A program made the translations under genes and the position numbers. Below are positions 8,742-15,117 of a stretch of DNA of 19,041 bases, piece after piece. Position 1 is the first letter of the stretch, and every line of letters starts with the position of its first letter. Source of the DNA: DATGMP01 sp035293565 (lineage in GTDB: Bacteria > Pseudomonadota > Alphaproteobacteria > BOG-932 > Roseiterribacteraceae); assembly GCA_035293565.1 (NCBI GenBank), contig DATGMP010000090.1:1-19041 (forward strand), given 5' to 3'. The notes below the pieces were generated by a model. It ran no database searches. It worked only from the letters and a program-made list of their open reading frames with translations, and was not told the origin of the DNA.

Positions 8742-9638
8742 TCATTCGGCTCCGCAATCGAATCGGAAGCCGCCGTCTCGGCGCACGATCTTTCCGGCCG
8801 TCGGGGCCGGAAAATGGGCCGGCAGCAGCAAAGCTCCGGTCTCGGCGCATTGCTCGATCAGCATCTCTCGCGTGCGGGTCGCCTGGGCGGAATCATGCTC
8901 TCCCTCGACATGAAGGGCCGGCTGGAAAATCTGAAGCGGATGATGGATCACATCGCCCGACAAGATAGCGCGGCCGAAATCATTCTGCAGATGCACGACA
9001 ATCGATCCGGGCGTGTGGCCGGGCGCAAGCTCCAGGCGAACGCCCCGAGAGAGATCGAAACTAGGCACATCCGCGGCCGCCAGGAGATCGGCCTGCGCGG
9101 CTCGAACGACCGGCAGCACGCTGTCTTCGAACGCCGCGGCGTGATGGGACTCGGGCGTATTTGCGGGCAATCGCGAGAAATGATCGAAGTCGATTTTCGT
9201 CATGAGGTATCGGGCGTTCGGGAAGGTCGGGACCCAACGGCCGTTCTCCAGCCGCGTATTCCAGCCGACATGGTCGTAGTGAAGATGCGTACAGAGGACG
9301 ATGTCGATGTCCTCCGGAGCAAAACCGGCGTTCGCCAGGTTGGTCAAATAATCCGTCCGCATTGAATCGGCGTAGGCGATATTACCGGTTCGGCGTTTGT
9401 CATTCCCGTGACAAGCGTCAACCAGAATTCGCCGCCCGCCAGCTTCTAAGACGAAGCTGTGGAAGCTTATGAACAGCTCGTTCGTCCGCGGCTCGATGAA
9501 CCGCTCGTCGAGCCATTGTTTCGCGAGCGCATTCGCCTCCTCCGACATGCCCAAAAGGAAGCGATCGGCTTGGACGGCCATCCGCTCGATCTCGACGATT
9601 CGGTGAATCCGCAGCGGTCCGAGCGCCCGTGACCTCAT
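8742..9638 (-). CDS. Metallo-beta-lactamase-fold hydrolase
   Basis: A 298-residue metallohydrolase of the MBL superfamily. The binuclear zinc motif is THLHYDHVGW (His118, His120, Asp122, His123). Downstream come ELAPGHTPGSIVVHL (third-ligand His), LSGDVIHHPLQ (bridging Asp) and PAHFPAPTAG near the C-terminus. The overall shape resembles AHL-lactonase/methyl-parathion-hydrolase-like and many uncharacterised MBL proteins. By eye I cannot separate a lactonase from a thioesterase or ester hydrolase. GAGAGGG lies six bases before the ATG at 9638. The gene is the middle member of a minus-strand operon, 46 bases after the alpha/beta hydrolase and one base before the T-C gene. In that place it probably acts on the cluster product or on a carrier-bound intermediate; turnover of the LuxI-made signal is the alternative. 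Confidence 0.88.
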   Translation of the reverse strand: MRSRALGPLRIHRIVEIERMAVQADRFLLGMSEEANALAKQWLDERFIEPRTNELFISFHSFVLEAGGRRILVDACHGNDKRRTGNIAYADSMRTDYLTNLANAGFAPEDIDIVLCTHLHYDHVGWNTRLENGRWVPTFPNARYLMTKIDFDHFSRLPANTPESHHAAAFEDSVLPVVRAAQADLLAAADVPSFDLSRGVRLELAPGHTPGSIVVHLQNDFGRAILSGDVIHHPLQIFQPALHVEGEHDSAQATRTREMLIEQCAETGALLLPAHFPAPTAGKIVRRDGGFRFDCGAE

Positions 9639-9684
9639 CGCATGCCCTCTCGGTTCGTTCCTGGTGCCATTTCCGCCTGAGTGC

Positions 9685-10950
9685 TCAGAGCGCCTCGATC
9701 CTCAGACGTGCCGTCGAACGCGGCAGAACTCCGTCGATGAGGAAGGCATTCATCAGAAGCTTGAAATAAGGATACTGCAAATCGAAACAATAATGCCCGG
9801 CGCCTGAAATTTGCGCGTGAATTCTTCCGGTACCCGATCCCGAGAGCGCTGCGCATGCGATCGTATTATTCGCAATGTGGTCATAGTCGCCGGTTATCAG
9901 CATCAGGGGAAGCGCGAGCGCCGCTATCCCGTCGTCGACGGGATAGGCCGCGTCGCTTCGCATCCGTTTCGCATGGTTGATCAGGAACAGATCGCGCGAC
10001 ACGGTAACACGGACTGCCGTTTGATGCTCCTTCGCTGGCAAGCGCAGCAGCGCGTCGGCGCGCGCTCGTGCGTTCCCGGCGAGCCCCTCCCAATCGGTCG
10101 GTACGATCTGCTCGCCGAGCATTTTGGCGAACATCGGCGCCAGCGCCGGACGCTCCGCGATCGTGAGGATCACCTTCTCGAAATTGGATTCATAGGCGGT
10201 CGGCGGCAAGGCGAGCTTGGCGGTTCCGCGCAGCGAGGCCGACACCAGGGTCAGTTTCCTGAACCGATCTGGCGATCGGCGCACGAGCTCGATCGCGAGC
10301 TTGCCGCCGTCGCACCAGGCGAGAAGGTCGATGTGGGTTGCGCTTTCTTGTTCGAGCGCTTCCAGGATGTCGTCGGCGTCGGACGCGAGGTCACATGGCT
10401 GAAGGATGCCCCCCTCGAGCGCGTTTTGGGCCCGGCTTTCGACGGCGAAGATACGGAAATCATGGCTCTCGTCGCCGAGGAACCGCGACCACAGTCGGAG
10501 CGGGATCCCGCACGCATTGATGAGCAGCAAGGGACGGTTGCCCGATCGCCGAACGAAATAGCGCACCCCGTCGTGGGTGCGTCTTCCGTCATAGCCTGCG
10601 GTCAGTATGTCGGTGGGATCGGATGGCGCCGGCCCGGCGAGCGCCAGCGGCGCCAGATCACACGCCGCGGCAAAACAATCGAAAATACCGGCTGTCATCA
10701 CCGAGCCCAGCGGATCGCCGTCGCCTCGGTCAACGCTGACCCCGCGCCTCTCGATGTGGCGGATTGCCGACATCAACGCCCCGGCCAGGTCCGGGCGGGA
10801 GACCGCAGCGAGCGGAGCGCCGTCGCGAGCATCGCCGAAGAGGCTGTCAATCTCCGGCAAGACGACGCCGAAGCGCGCAAGATAGGATGGCTCGCGGCGC
10901 GTGACTTCGGCCAGAAGATCGTCGAGAAGCGCGTGAAATTTCGTTTCCAT
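9685..10950 (-). CDS. Alpha/beta hydrolase with cysteine nucleophile
   Basis: A 421-residue protein with an unrecognised N-terminal part (about residues 1-125) and an alpha/beta-hydrolase fold. The core starts near GNRPLLLINACGIPLRLWSR. The nucleophile elbow is LLAWCDGGK, with Cys213 in the place of the usual serine and Ala in place of the first glycine of GxSxG. Likely partners are Asp355 (LITGDYDHIANN; Asp357 is the alternative) and His386 (GAGHYCF). A Cys-Asp-His triad is known in PHA synthases and in some thioesterase/cyclase domains, so acyl transfer or thioester chemistry is more plausible than simple ester hydrolysis (inference). The start could be the ATG at 10950 or a TTG at 10959; no strong ribosome site favours either. 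First gene of the minus-strand arm, divergent from the acyl ligase with only about 65 bases between them. Confidence 0.85.
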   Translation of the reverse strand: METKFHALLDDLLAEVTRREPSYLARFGVVLPEIDSLFGDARDGAPLAAVSRPDLAGALMSAIRHIERRGVSVDRGDGDPLGSVMTAGIFDCFAAACDLAPLALAGPAPSDPTDILTAGYDGRRTHDGVRYFVRRSGNRPLLLINACGIPLRLWSRFLGDESHDFRIFAVESRAQNALEGGILQPCDLASDADDILEALEQESATHIDLLAWCDGGKLAIELVRRSPDRFRKLTLVSASLRGTAKLALPPTAYESNFEKVILTIAERPALAPMFAKMLGEQIVPTDWEGLAGNARARADALLRLPAKEHQTAVRVTVSRDLFLINHAKRMRSDAAYPVDDGIAALALPLMLITGDYDHIANNTIACAALSGSGTGRIHAQISGAGHYCFDLQYPYFKLLMNAFLIDGVLPRSTARLRIEAL

Positions 10951-11015
10951 CCCAGCCAAACCGTCGGGAATCGGACTTGACCCTAATCGAGCGGGCCGGG
11001 CATGTCAGTAGCGTT

Positions 11016-12641
11016 ATGGTTGAAACGAACCCTGCTCCTGCTCTTGACCTCACGCGTCTCGTTGCGCGTCTGGAGGGCCGCGCGGAGGCTGGCATCACAG
11101 CCTTCGAAGGGGGGCGGCCGGTCAGACGAAGCCACGCCGTTCTTTTCGGCGATGTCGCCGAAGCAGTCGCGAAACTGAAGCGATGGGGCGTGCGGCCGGG
11201 CATGCGCGTCGGCATCCGCGCCGGAAATTGCTACGCCTGGCTGGTGTTTGATCTGGCATTGATCGAAATCCGCGCGGTCTCGGTGGCCTTCACGGATGAT
11301 TTTCAGAATGACGACCCGATCACACTTTGTGAGCGCTATGCGCTGTCGTTGATGTTATTGGGTGGACGGCGCAAGCCTGAGGCCGGGGATCAGCCTGGGA
11401 TCGCCTATTTCGAAGAGACGAATGACGGGGTCCGCTGCATGGACCGCGGTGTCTCCGATCCTGATCCGGACTTTGCCAGCCCTTTTCTCGCCTTTTCGTC
11501 GGGCTCCTCGGGTGGACTCAAGGGCCTGACGCTCAATCGGCGAGGGATCGAGGTCAACATCACGGCCTTCTCCCGGGCGCTGGCCCTCGGACCGGGCGAC
11601 CGGCTCCTCGTCTTTTTGCCGATCTCGAATTTCCAGCAACGCATGCAATATTTTTCCGCCCTCTGGTACGGCTATGACGTCATCGTCACGGATTCCGCCC
11701 GACTGTTCCACGCGCTGAAGACGCTTGAGCCCACTTTCATCATCGCTCCGCCATCCTTCTGGGAAGCGTTCGAGACTCGCTTCGCGAACCTGCCACGCTG
11801 GAAGAAGCGCTTGATTACCCTAGTGGCGGACTCGATTGCGCTTCGGCCCTCGCAGATCTGGCGTAGGCGCATGGCCGCTTGGCTTTTCGCCGACGCCTGG
11901 CGAACATTCGGAGGCAATGCGCGGGTGATGATCACCGGTATGGCCCCAATCAAGAATTCGGTACTCGTGCTTTTTCGGCGGATGCAGGCGCCGCTCTTCC
12001 AAACCTATGGTCTCGCCGAAGTCGGCTCCGTCGCTCTCAACATGCCCGGCGCCAATCGGATAGGCTCGACCGGCCGCCTTCTTCCGGGGCTCGAGGTCAC
12101 CTTCGCCGATGATGGCGAGATCATCGTTCATCGTGAGCACCCGGTCGTCACGAAGTATTTCCAATGCGCGGAGGGGGAGAACGAGCGGACCTTCATTGGC
12201 GGGGGACGCGTCGCGACCGGTGATATCGGCCGGCTCGACCCGGACGGGTACCTCTACGTGACCGGGCGCAAGAAGGAGGTGATCGTGACCGCCGGCGGCG
12301 AGAAGCTGCACCCCGAAGCCATGGAAGCGGAGATCGATGCATGCGAGGATGTCGCAAAGTCCGTGGTTTTCGGAGGGCCCGCCGTGCCCTATCTCTTCGC
12401 CGTCATCCTGCCCCGGAAACCCGATGATCTCGCCGCGCATCGCCGGATCGAGGAGCATGTCGATCGACTAGGGACGAAGCGTCCTGGCCGGTCCGTCGGC
12501 AGGATCATCTTTACCGACCTCGCCTTCACGCGCGAAAACGGCTTCCTGAGACCGAATCTGAAGCTCGATCGTCGGCGGATCGCCGAGCGGTTCCGAAGCG
12601 AGATGCCTGCGCTCGAGCATTCGATCGGAGACGGTCGATGA
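11016..12641 (+). CDS. AMP-forming acyl-CoA/acyl-ACP ligase
   Basis: An adenylate-forming enzyme (ANL superfamily) that activates a carboxylic acid with ATP and transfers it to CoA or a carrier-protein thiol. The 541-residue product has the P-loop-like A3 motif AFSSGSSGGLKGLTL, the A5 motif QTYGLAEVGSVALN, the A7/A8 region GDIGRLDPDGYLYVTGRKKEVIVTAG split by the hinge, and a C-terminal stretch ENGFLRPNLKLDRRRI resembling the lysine-bearing end of long-chain acyl-CoA synthetases. The frame opens at a TTG at 10977, but the ATG at 11016 is the first conventional start; no good ribosome site marks either. Its stop overlaps the start of the carrier-protein gene (ATGA), which strongly suggests that this carrier is its partner. 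The acid substrate cannot be read from the sequence. Confidence 0.9.
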   Translation: MVETNPAPALDLTRLVARLEGRAEAGITAFEGGRPVRRSHAVLFGDVAEAVAKLKRWGVRPGMRVGIRAGNCYAWLVFDLALIEIRAVSVAFTDDFQNDDPITLCERYALSLMLLGGRRKPEAGDQPGIAYFEETNDGVRCMDRGVSDPDPDFASPFLAFSSGSSGGLKGLTLNRRGIEVNITAFSRALALGPGDRLLVFLPISNFQQRMQYFSALWYGYDVIVTDSARLFHALKTLEPTFIIAPPSFWEAFETRFANLPRWKKRLITLVADSIALRPSQIWRRRMAAWLFADAWRTFGGNARVMITGMAPIKNSVLVLFRRMQAPLFQTYGLAEVGSVALNMPGANRIGSTGRLLPGLEVTFADDGEIIVHREHPVVTKYFQCAEGENERTFIGGGRVATGDIGRLDPDGYLYVTGRKKEVIVTAGGEKLHPEAMEAEIDACEDVAKSVVFGGPAVPYLFAVILPRKPDDLAAHRRIEEHVDRLGTKRPGRSVGRIIFTDLAFTRENGFLRPNLKLDRRRIAERFRSEMPALEHSIGDGR

Positions 12642-12916
12642 AGACGGAAGCCGATCTGGAACGCGCCGTCATTGCCACGATGCGGGAGATCCTCCCCGCC
12701 GAGTTCCGAAAAGCGGCGATCACGCCCGAGATGCGCTTACAGCGTGATCTCGGCCTCGATTCGCTGGGCATCGCATCGCTTCTATTCCGATTGGAGGAGG
12801 AGTTCGGGCTCGACTTGTTCAGCGATCCCGAGCTTTCGGCAAAGATGGGCGATCTCCGATCCGTCGCCGATCTGGCCGCGTTGGCCTTTTCGTTGCGCCG
12901 CCAGTCTCGGAGTTAA
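12638..12916 (+). CDS. Acyl carrier protein
   Basis: A 92-residue carrier protein. The phosphopantetheine attachment site is Ser42 in RDLGLDSLGIASLLFRLEEE, followed by the acidic recognition helix and a third-helix region (DLFSDPELSAKMGDLRSVADLAAL). The start overlaps the ligase stop as ATGA, so the two are translated together. It is not the housekeeping AcpP: it lies outside any fatty-acid gene set, and its sequence around helix II differs from the usual AcpP form (DSLDTVELVM). Most likely it carries the acyl group loaded by the upstream ligase and presents it to the condensation domain encoded at 7070-8740 (inference from context). Confidence 0.92.
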   Translation: MKTEADLERAVIATMREILPAEFRKAAITPEMRLQRDLGLDSLGIASLLFRLEEEFGLDLFSDPELSAKMGDLRSVADLAALAFSLRRQSRS

Positions 12917-13455
12917 GTCTGGTATTTGGGAGTCCAGTTGAGCCCCAATTCCCTTCCTTCTCCGACCGGCTGACCGGCGTCTCTCCCCTCAGAGACGAGG
13001 GCCTCTATATCGACGCGCTCGATCGAAATGGGTTGCCAAAATCCTTCGCCCGCGCCCTCGGCAAAAACGCCGCCCAGGATCATCTCGGTTGAGCCGTTTG
13101 CGCCGACGAGGGGCAAAAGCAGCGTCAGGACACTACCGCCGCCTGCGAGATGCGACCGCATGAGCTGCGGCTCTTTCGTTTGCGCCGCCCGCTCTATCGC
13201 CGCGATCCACGGATCCAGGACGCTGGGGGGAGATGGCGTGGCGGTTACCAGCTTGCCGGTCCCATCCCGCCCTGCTCGCGCGGCGAGATAGCTCCCGACC
13301 AGGCGAAAGCGATAGCCTTCGGCCGGGAAATCGACCAACATCAAGCTGCGAACGAGCTTCGGGATTTCGGAAACGGGATCGAGGTCCTTCCGCGACGGCG
13401 GAACACCGCCGACATGCTTCGACCGCCAGTATGCGAGCAGATCACGCCAGGACAT
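12913..13455 (-). CDS. PAS_5-type (DUF1457-like) PAS-domain protein
   Basis: A 180-residue protein whose N-terminal part fits the PAS_5 family common in alphaproteobacteria: SWRDLLAYWRSKHVGGVPPSRKDLDP, then LVRSLMLVDFPAEGYRFRLVGSYLAARAGRDGTGKLV. No output domain is seen, so it may be a free sensor or a regulator acting through a partner; the ligand is unknown. I chose the ATG at 13455 because the PAS_5 homology begins there. A GTG at 13521 would add 22 unrelated residues and would place a promoter-like sequence inside the gene. The gene converges on the carrier-protein gene, with a 4-base overlap at their ends, and diverges from the zinc-ribbon gene. Confidence 0.75.
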   Translation of the reverse strand: MSWRDLLAYWRSKHVGGVPPSRKDLDPVSEIPKLVRSLMLVDFPAEGYRFRLVGSYLAARAGRDGTGKLVTATPSPPSVLDPWIAAIERAAQTKEPQLMRSHLAGGGSVLTLLLPLVGANGSTEMILGGVFAEGAGEGFWQPISIERVDIEALVSEGRDAGQPVGEGRELGLNWTPKYQT

Positions 13456-13490
13456 ACAACCGTATGTAAACAACAATTCTGTATTGTCAA
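13452..13490 (-). promoter_or_regulatory. Candidate promoter with two inverted repeats upstream of the PAS_5 gene
   Basis: On the minus strand a perfect -35 hexamer TTGACA (13490-13485) is followed after 17 bases by a weak -10, ACATAC (13467-13462). Two inverted repeats overlap it: ACATAC-AACC-GTATGT (13452-13467), which covers the -10 and reaches the start codon at 13455, and ACAAT-TCTGT-ATTGT (13473-13487) in the spacer. The arrangement looks like a promoter with operators. The predicted transcription start falls at about the ATG, so the message could be leaderless. The -35 and the repeats are seen directly; function is inferred. Confidence 0.45.
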
Positions 13491-13528
13491 TCGAATAAAG
13501 GACACTTCCGATCTGGATCACCGGGGCG

Positions 13529-13879
13529 ATGATGGATTACAGCTATGCCGCGACATGGCGCAGGAGACGCCGCAACGATCTACTCGGGGTCGCGGTTTTC
13601 TTCGGACTAGGCGCCCTTATTGCATGGCTATCCTTCGGACGCGGTGGCCAGTTCGACAATGAGCACCCGCTGGTCGTGCTCAGCTTGGTCGGAGTGTGGT
13701 TCTTTGGATGCGCTGGCGTAGCTCGAGCCCGATATGGTTTTCCGTGTCCTCGATGCGGGGAGCCTTTTTCCGCGAAGGTCTTCAATCGGCAGCAGCGCCC
13801 CTATTGCACAAATTGCGGCTTACCCCTGGGGTCAATGGACCCCAAGGCCGTCACGCCTTCCTTTAAGCCGCGCTACTAA
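13529..13879 (+). CDS. Small membrane protein with C-terminal zinc ribbon
   Basis: Not recognised as a named family. The 116-residue product starts with an Arg-rich segment (WRRRRRN), followed by two predicted membrane helices (about residues 17-35, DLLGVAVFFGLGALIAWLSF, and 47-66, PLVVLSLVGVWFFGCAGVA). A cytoplasmic or periplasmic tail then carries two CxxC pairs, CPRC (about residues 73-76) and CTNC (about 93-96), typical of a zinc ribbon. The second ATG (13532) sits at a better distance from GGGG than the first. The gene is divergent from the PAS_5 gene. Its 3' end abuts the decayed luxR remnant. Function unknown; I see no link to the biosynthetic genes other than position. Confidence 0.7.
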   Translation: MMDYSYAATWRRRRRNDLLGVAVFFGLGALIAWLSFGRGGQFDNEHPLVVLSLVGVWFFGCAGVARARYGFPCPRCGEPFSAKVFNRQQRPYCTNCGLPLGSMDPKAVTPSFKPRY

Positions 13880-13922
13880 AAACCGCGCTACCTGCTTTCA
13901 GAAGATAATCCCGAATATATAT

Positions 13923-14130
13923 CTACCCAATCTTGAGGCGCCCTATATGAAAAGAAGGTACGTAATATTTCGAACCAGGAAATTTCCGAATATCAACATA
14001 GCTAAATTTGCCGAAACCGAGGGCGGACAATATATATTCTCAATTATAATATATTCTCAATTATATCGCACAATTCTTCCGCAGTACTAGATGCAGCGAT
14101 TATGGCTAGGCTGTCCTCCAACTCGCGCAT
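13923..14130 (-). pseudogene. Decayed N-terminal remnant of a second luxR-type gene
   Basis: Reading the minus strand from an ATG at 14130 gives MRELEDSLAIIAASS and on to IIENIL, then a stop. This parallels the start of the intact neighbouring LuxR (MVELEDNLNAIMSSDG) with 9 identities in the first 28 residues. After a frame change at a 17-bp tandem repeat the next frame reads LSALGFGKFSYVDIRKFP, matching RSLGYTAYTYMDVRRLP of the same LuxR in order and spacing. It then runs to a TAG at 13925-13923 and fades out. The rest of the gene, including the DNA-binding domain, is missing. Relative to an in-frame ancestor the observed sequence carries about 19 extra bases at the repeat. The surrounding DNA is unusually AT-rich (20 G+C in the 60 bases 14041-14100). 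This remnant accounts for most of the gap between 13879 and 14242. Confidence 0.7.
14032..14065. repeat. Exact 17-bp tandem duplication
   Basis: ATATATTCTCAATTATA occurs twice head to tail (14032-14048 and 14049-14065) with no mismatch. It sits inside the luxR remnant at the point where the reading frame is lost; the stop codon of the first frame spans the junction of the two copies. A slippage duplication that killed the gene, or that followed its death, is the simplest reading. Confidence 0.9.
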
Positions 14131-14241
14131 CGAAGCAACGGCTTCCGTGTCCCGCGTAGGCCTATGACAGAGCCGGCACAGCCTTTGGAAGCTACAACTA
14201 ATGCACGAATTATCGCCGATCGTCAATCAGAAATGCAATTT

Positions 14242-15006
14242 CTATGGAACGACAAGTCCCATGTGAATCGCCATTGCGATTGCGTGAAATTTATTGTGCA
14301 CACGCAGTTTGCGCATTGCATTTTGAAAATGAAACTCGACGGTCCGATCGCTTATTCCCAGAATATCAGCGGTCTCATTTCTGGTCTTCCCACGGCAAGC
14401 CCATACCATGCATTCCCTTTCTCGGTCAGTCAGAAGGGGAATGTCAATTCCGTCGCTTGATAGGCCACGAAGTTCCAACATTCTTTCGTGCATTGAGGCC
14501 GCGGTCAATTTCAACCAAGCAGGCATTGCAGCCTTGGGTACGAGCGTGTCGGGCTTATTGCTCCAGTACAGGCTTAGCAATGCAGAAGACGGATGGCCGT
14601 GTATGTCGACAGCATGTGCGGGTAATACGTAGCCCTGGGTAAACCCGTATTCACTCGCTACTTGCATGACATATCGTGCGCGATTCCTGGCGCCGCGGCG
14701 GGCTCTCTTCCAAGTGTGATATTCGGGACAGTCGGCCCAGGTGAACGGAGCATTGGTGGTAGCAGCTCGGCGTATTACCGGGTCGTAGCCGAAAAAGTCT
14801 TCGGACTGATACGCATCGAGAAAGTTCTCTTTCAGAGTCGAAACAAAGAAAGGTGCCGGCTCCCCAGAGAGCGGAAGCCTTCGTACATCCATATAAGTGT
14901 AGGCAGTGTAGCCGAGACTGCGAATCATTCGATTTACAGTCTCTCGCAATTGGTCAATGCCGTCGGATGACATGATCGCATTAAGGTTGTCTTCAAGCTC
15001 AACCAT
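14242..15006 (-). CDS. luxR: LuxR-family quorum-sensing transcriptional regulator
   Basis: A 254-residue regulator with an N-terminal autoinducer-binding domain (about residues 15-165) and a C-terminal LuxR helix-turn-helix (about 188-250; LTDRERECMVWACRGKTRNE, then ISDRTVEFHFQNAMRKLRV). Signal-pocket landmarks by alignment to TraR are Tyr66 (Tyr61 in TraR), Asp75-Pro76 (Asp70-Pro71), Trp90 (Trp85) and the GFTQGYVLPAH strand. The position matching TraR Trp57, which contacts the lactone carbonyl, appears to be Phe62. The gene is divergent from luxI across a 111-base region, the classic arrangement. No strong ribosome site precedes the ATG at 15006 (AAGGAAGG lies too far upstream), so the start is tentative; Met12 is the alternative. 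The gene is visibly more AT-rich than the flanking metabolic genes, in keeping with acquisition by transfer. Confidence 0.93.
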   Translation of the reverse strand: MVELEDNLNAIMSSDGIDQLRETVNRMIRSLGYTAYTYMDVRRLPLSGEPAPFFVSTLKENFLDAYQSEDFFGYDPVIRRAATTNAPFTWADCPEYHTWKRARRGARNRARYVMQVASEYGFTQGYVLPAHAVDIHGHPSSALLSLYWSNKPDTLVPKAAMPAWLKLTAASMHERMLELRGLSSDGIDIPLLTDRERECMVWACRGKTRNETADILGISDRTVEFHFQNAMRKLRVHNKFHAIAMAIHMGLVVP

Positions 15007-15046
15007 GAGACCAGCTTTCGACCTTCCTTAGACCACTGAGATAATC

Positions 15047-15066
15047 ACCTCGGTATCTGACGAGCT
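15047..15066 (+). promoter_or_regulatory. Weak lux-box-like imperfect dyad between luxR and luxI
   Basis: A 20-bp imperfect dyad, ACCTCGGTATCTGACGAGCT, with 6 of 10 position pairs complementary (core CTCG...CGAG). Just downstream are weak -35 (TTTAGC, 15068-15073) and -10 (TACTAC, 15091-15096) elements 17 bases apart, which would put the dyad near -46 to a start at about 15103. The position fits a LuxR-activated promoter; the sequence match is modest. Confidence 0.3.
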
Positions 15067-15091
15067 TTTTAGCACATCTGGACGCTGGCTT

Positions 15092-15116
15092 ACTACGCAA
15101 AACATACAGGCGTAGT
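15092..15116 (+). promoter_or_regulatory. Perfect 7-bp inverted repeat directly before the luxI start
   Basis: ACTACGC and GCGTAGT form perfect 7-bp arms around an 11-base centre (AAAACATACAG), ending one base before the luxI ATG. The repeat covers the probable ribosome site (CAGG, about seven bases from the ATG) and the candidate transcription start. It could be an operator for a repressor or LuxR dimer, or an RNA hairpin that hides the ribosome site. The repeat is certain; its role is inferred. Confidence 0.55.
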
Positions 15117-15117
15117 C

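Noticed and set aside
10951..11015. lux box or strong promoter between the divergent biosynthetic arms
   Set aside because: I looked for a 20-bp dyad and for paired -35/-10 hexamers and found only a TTGACC without an acceptable -10; direct LuxR control of these arms is therefore not shown by sequence.
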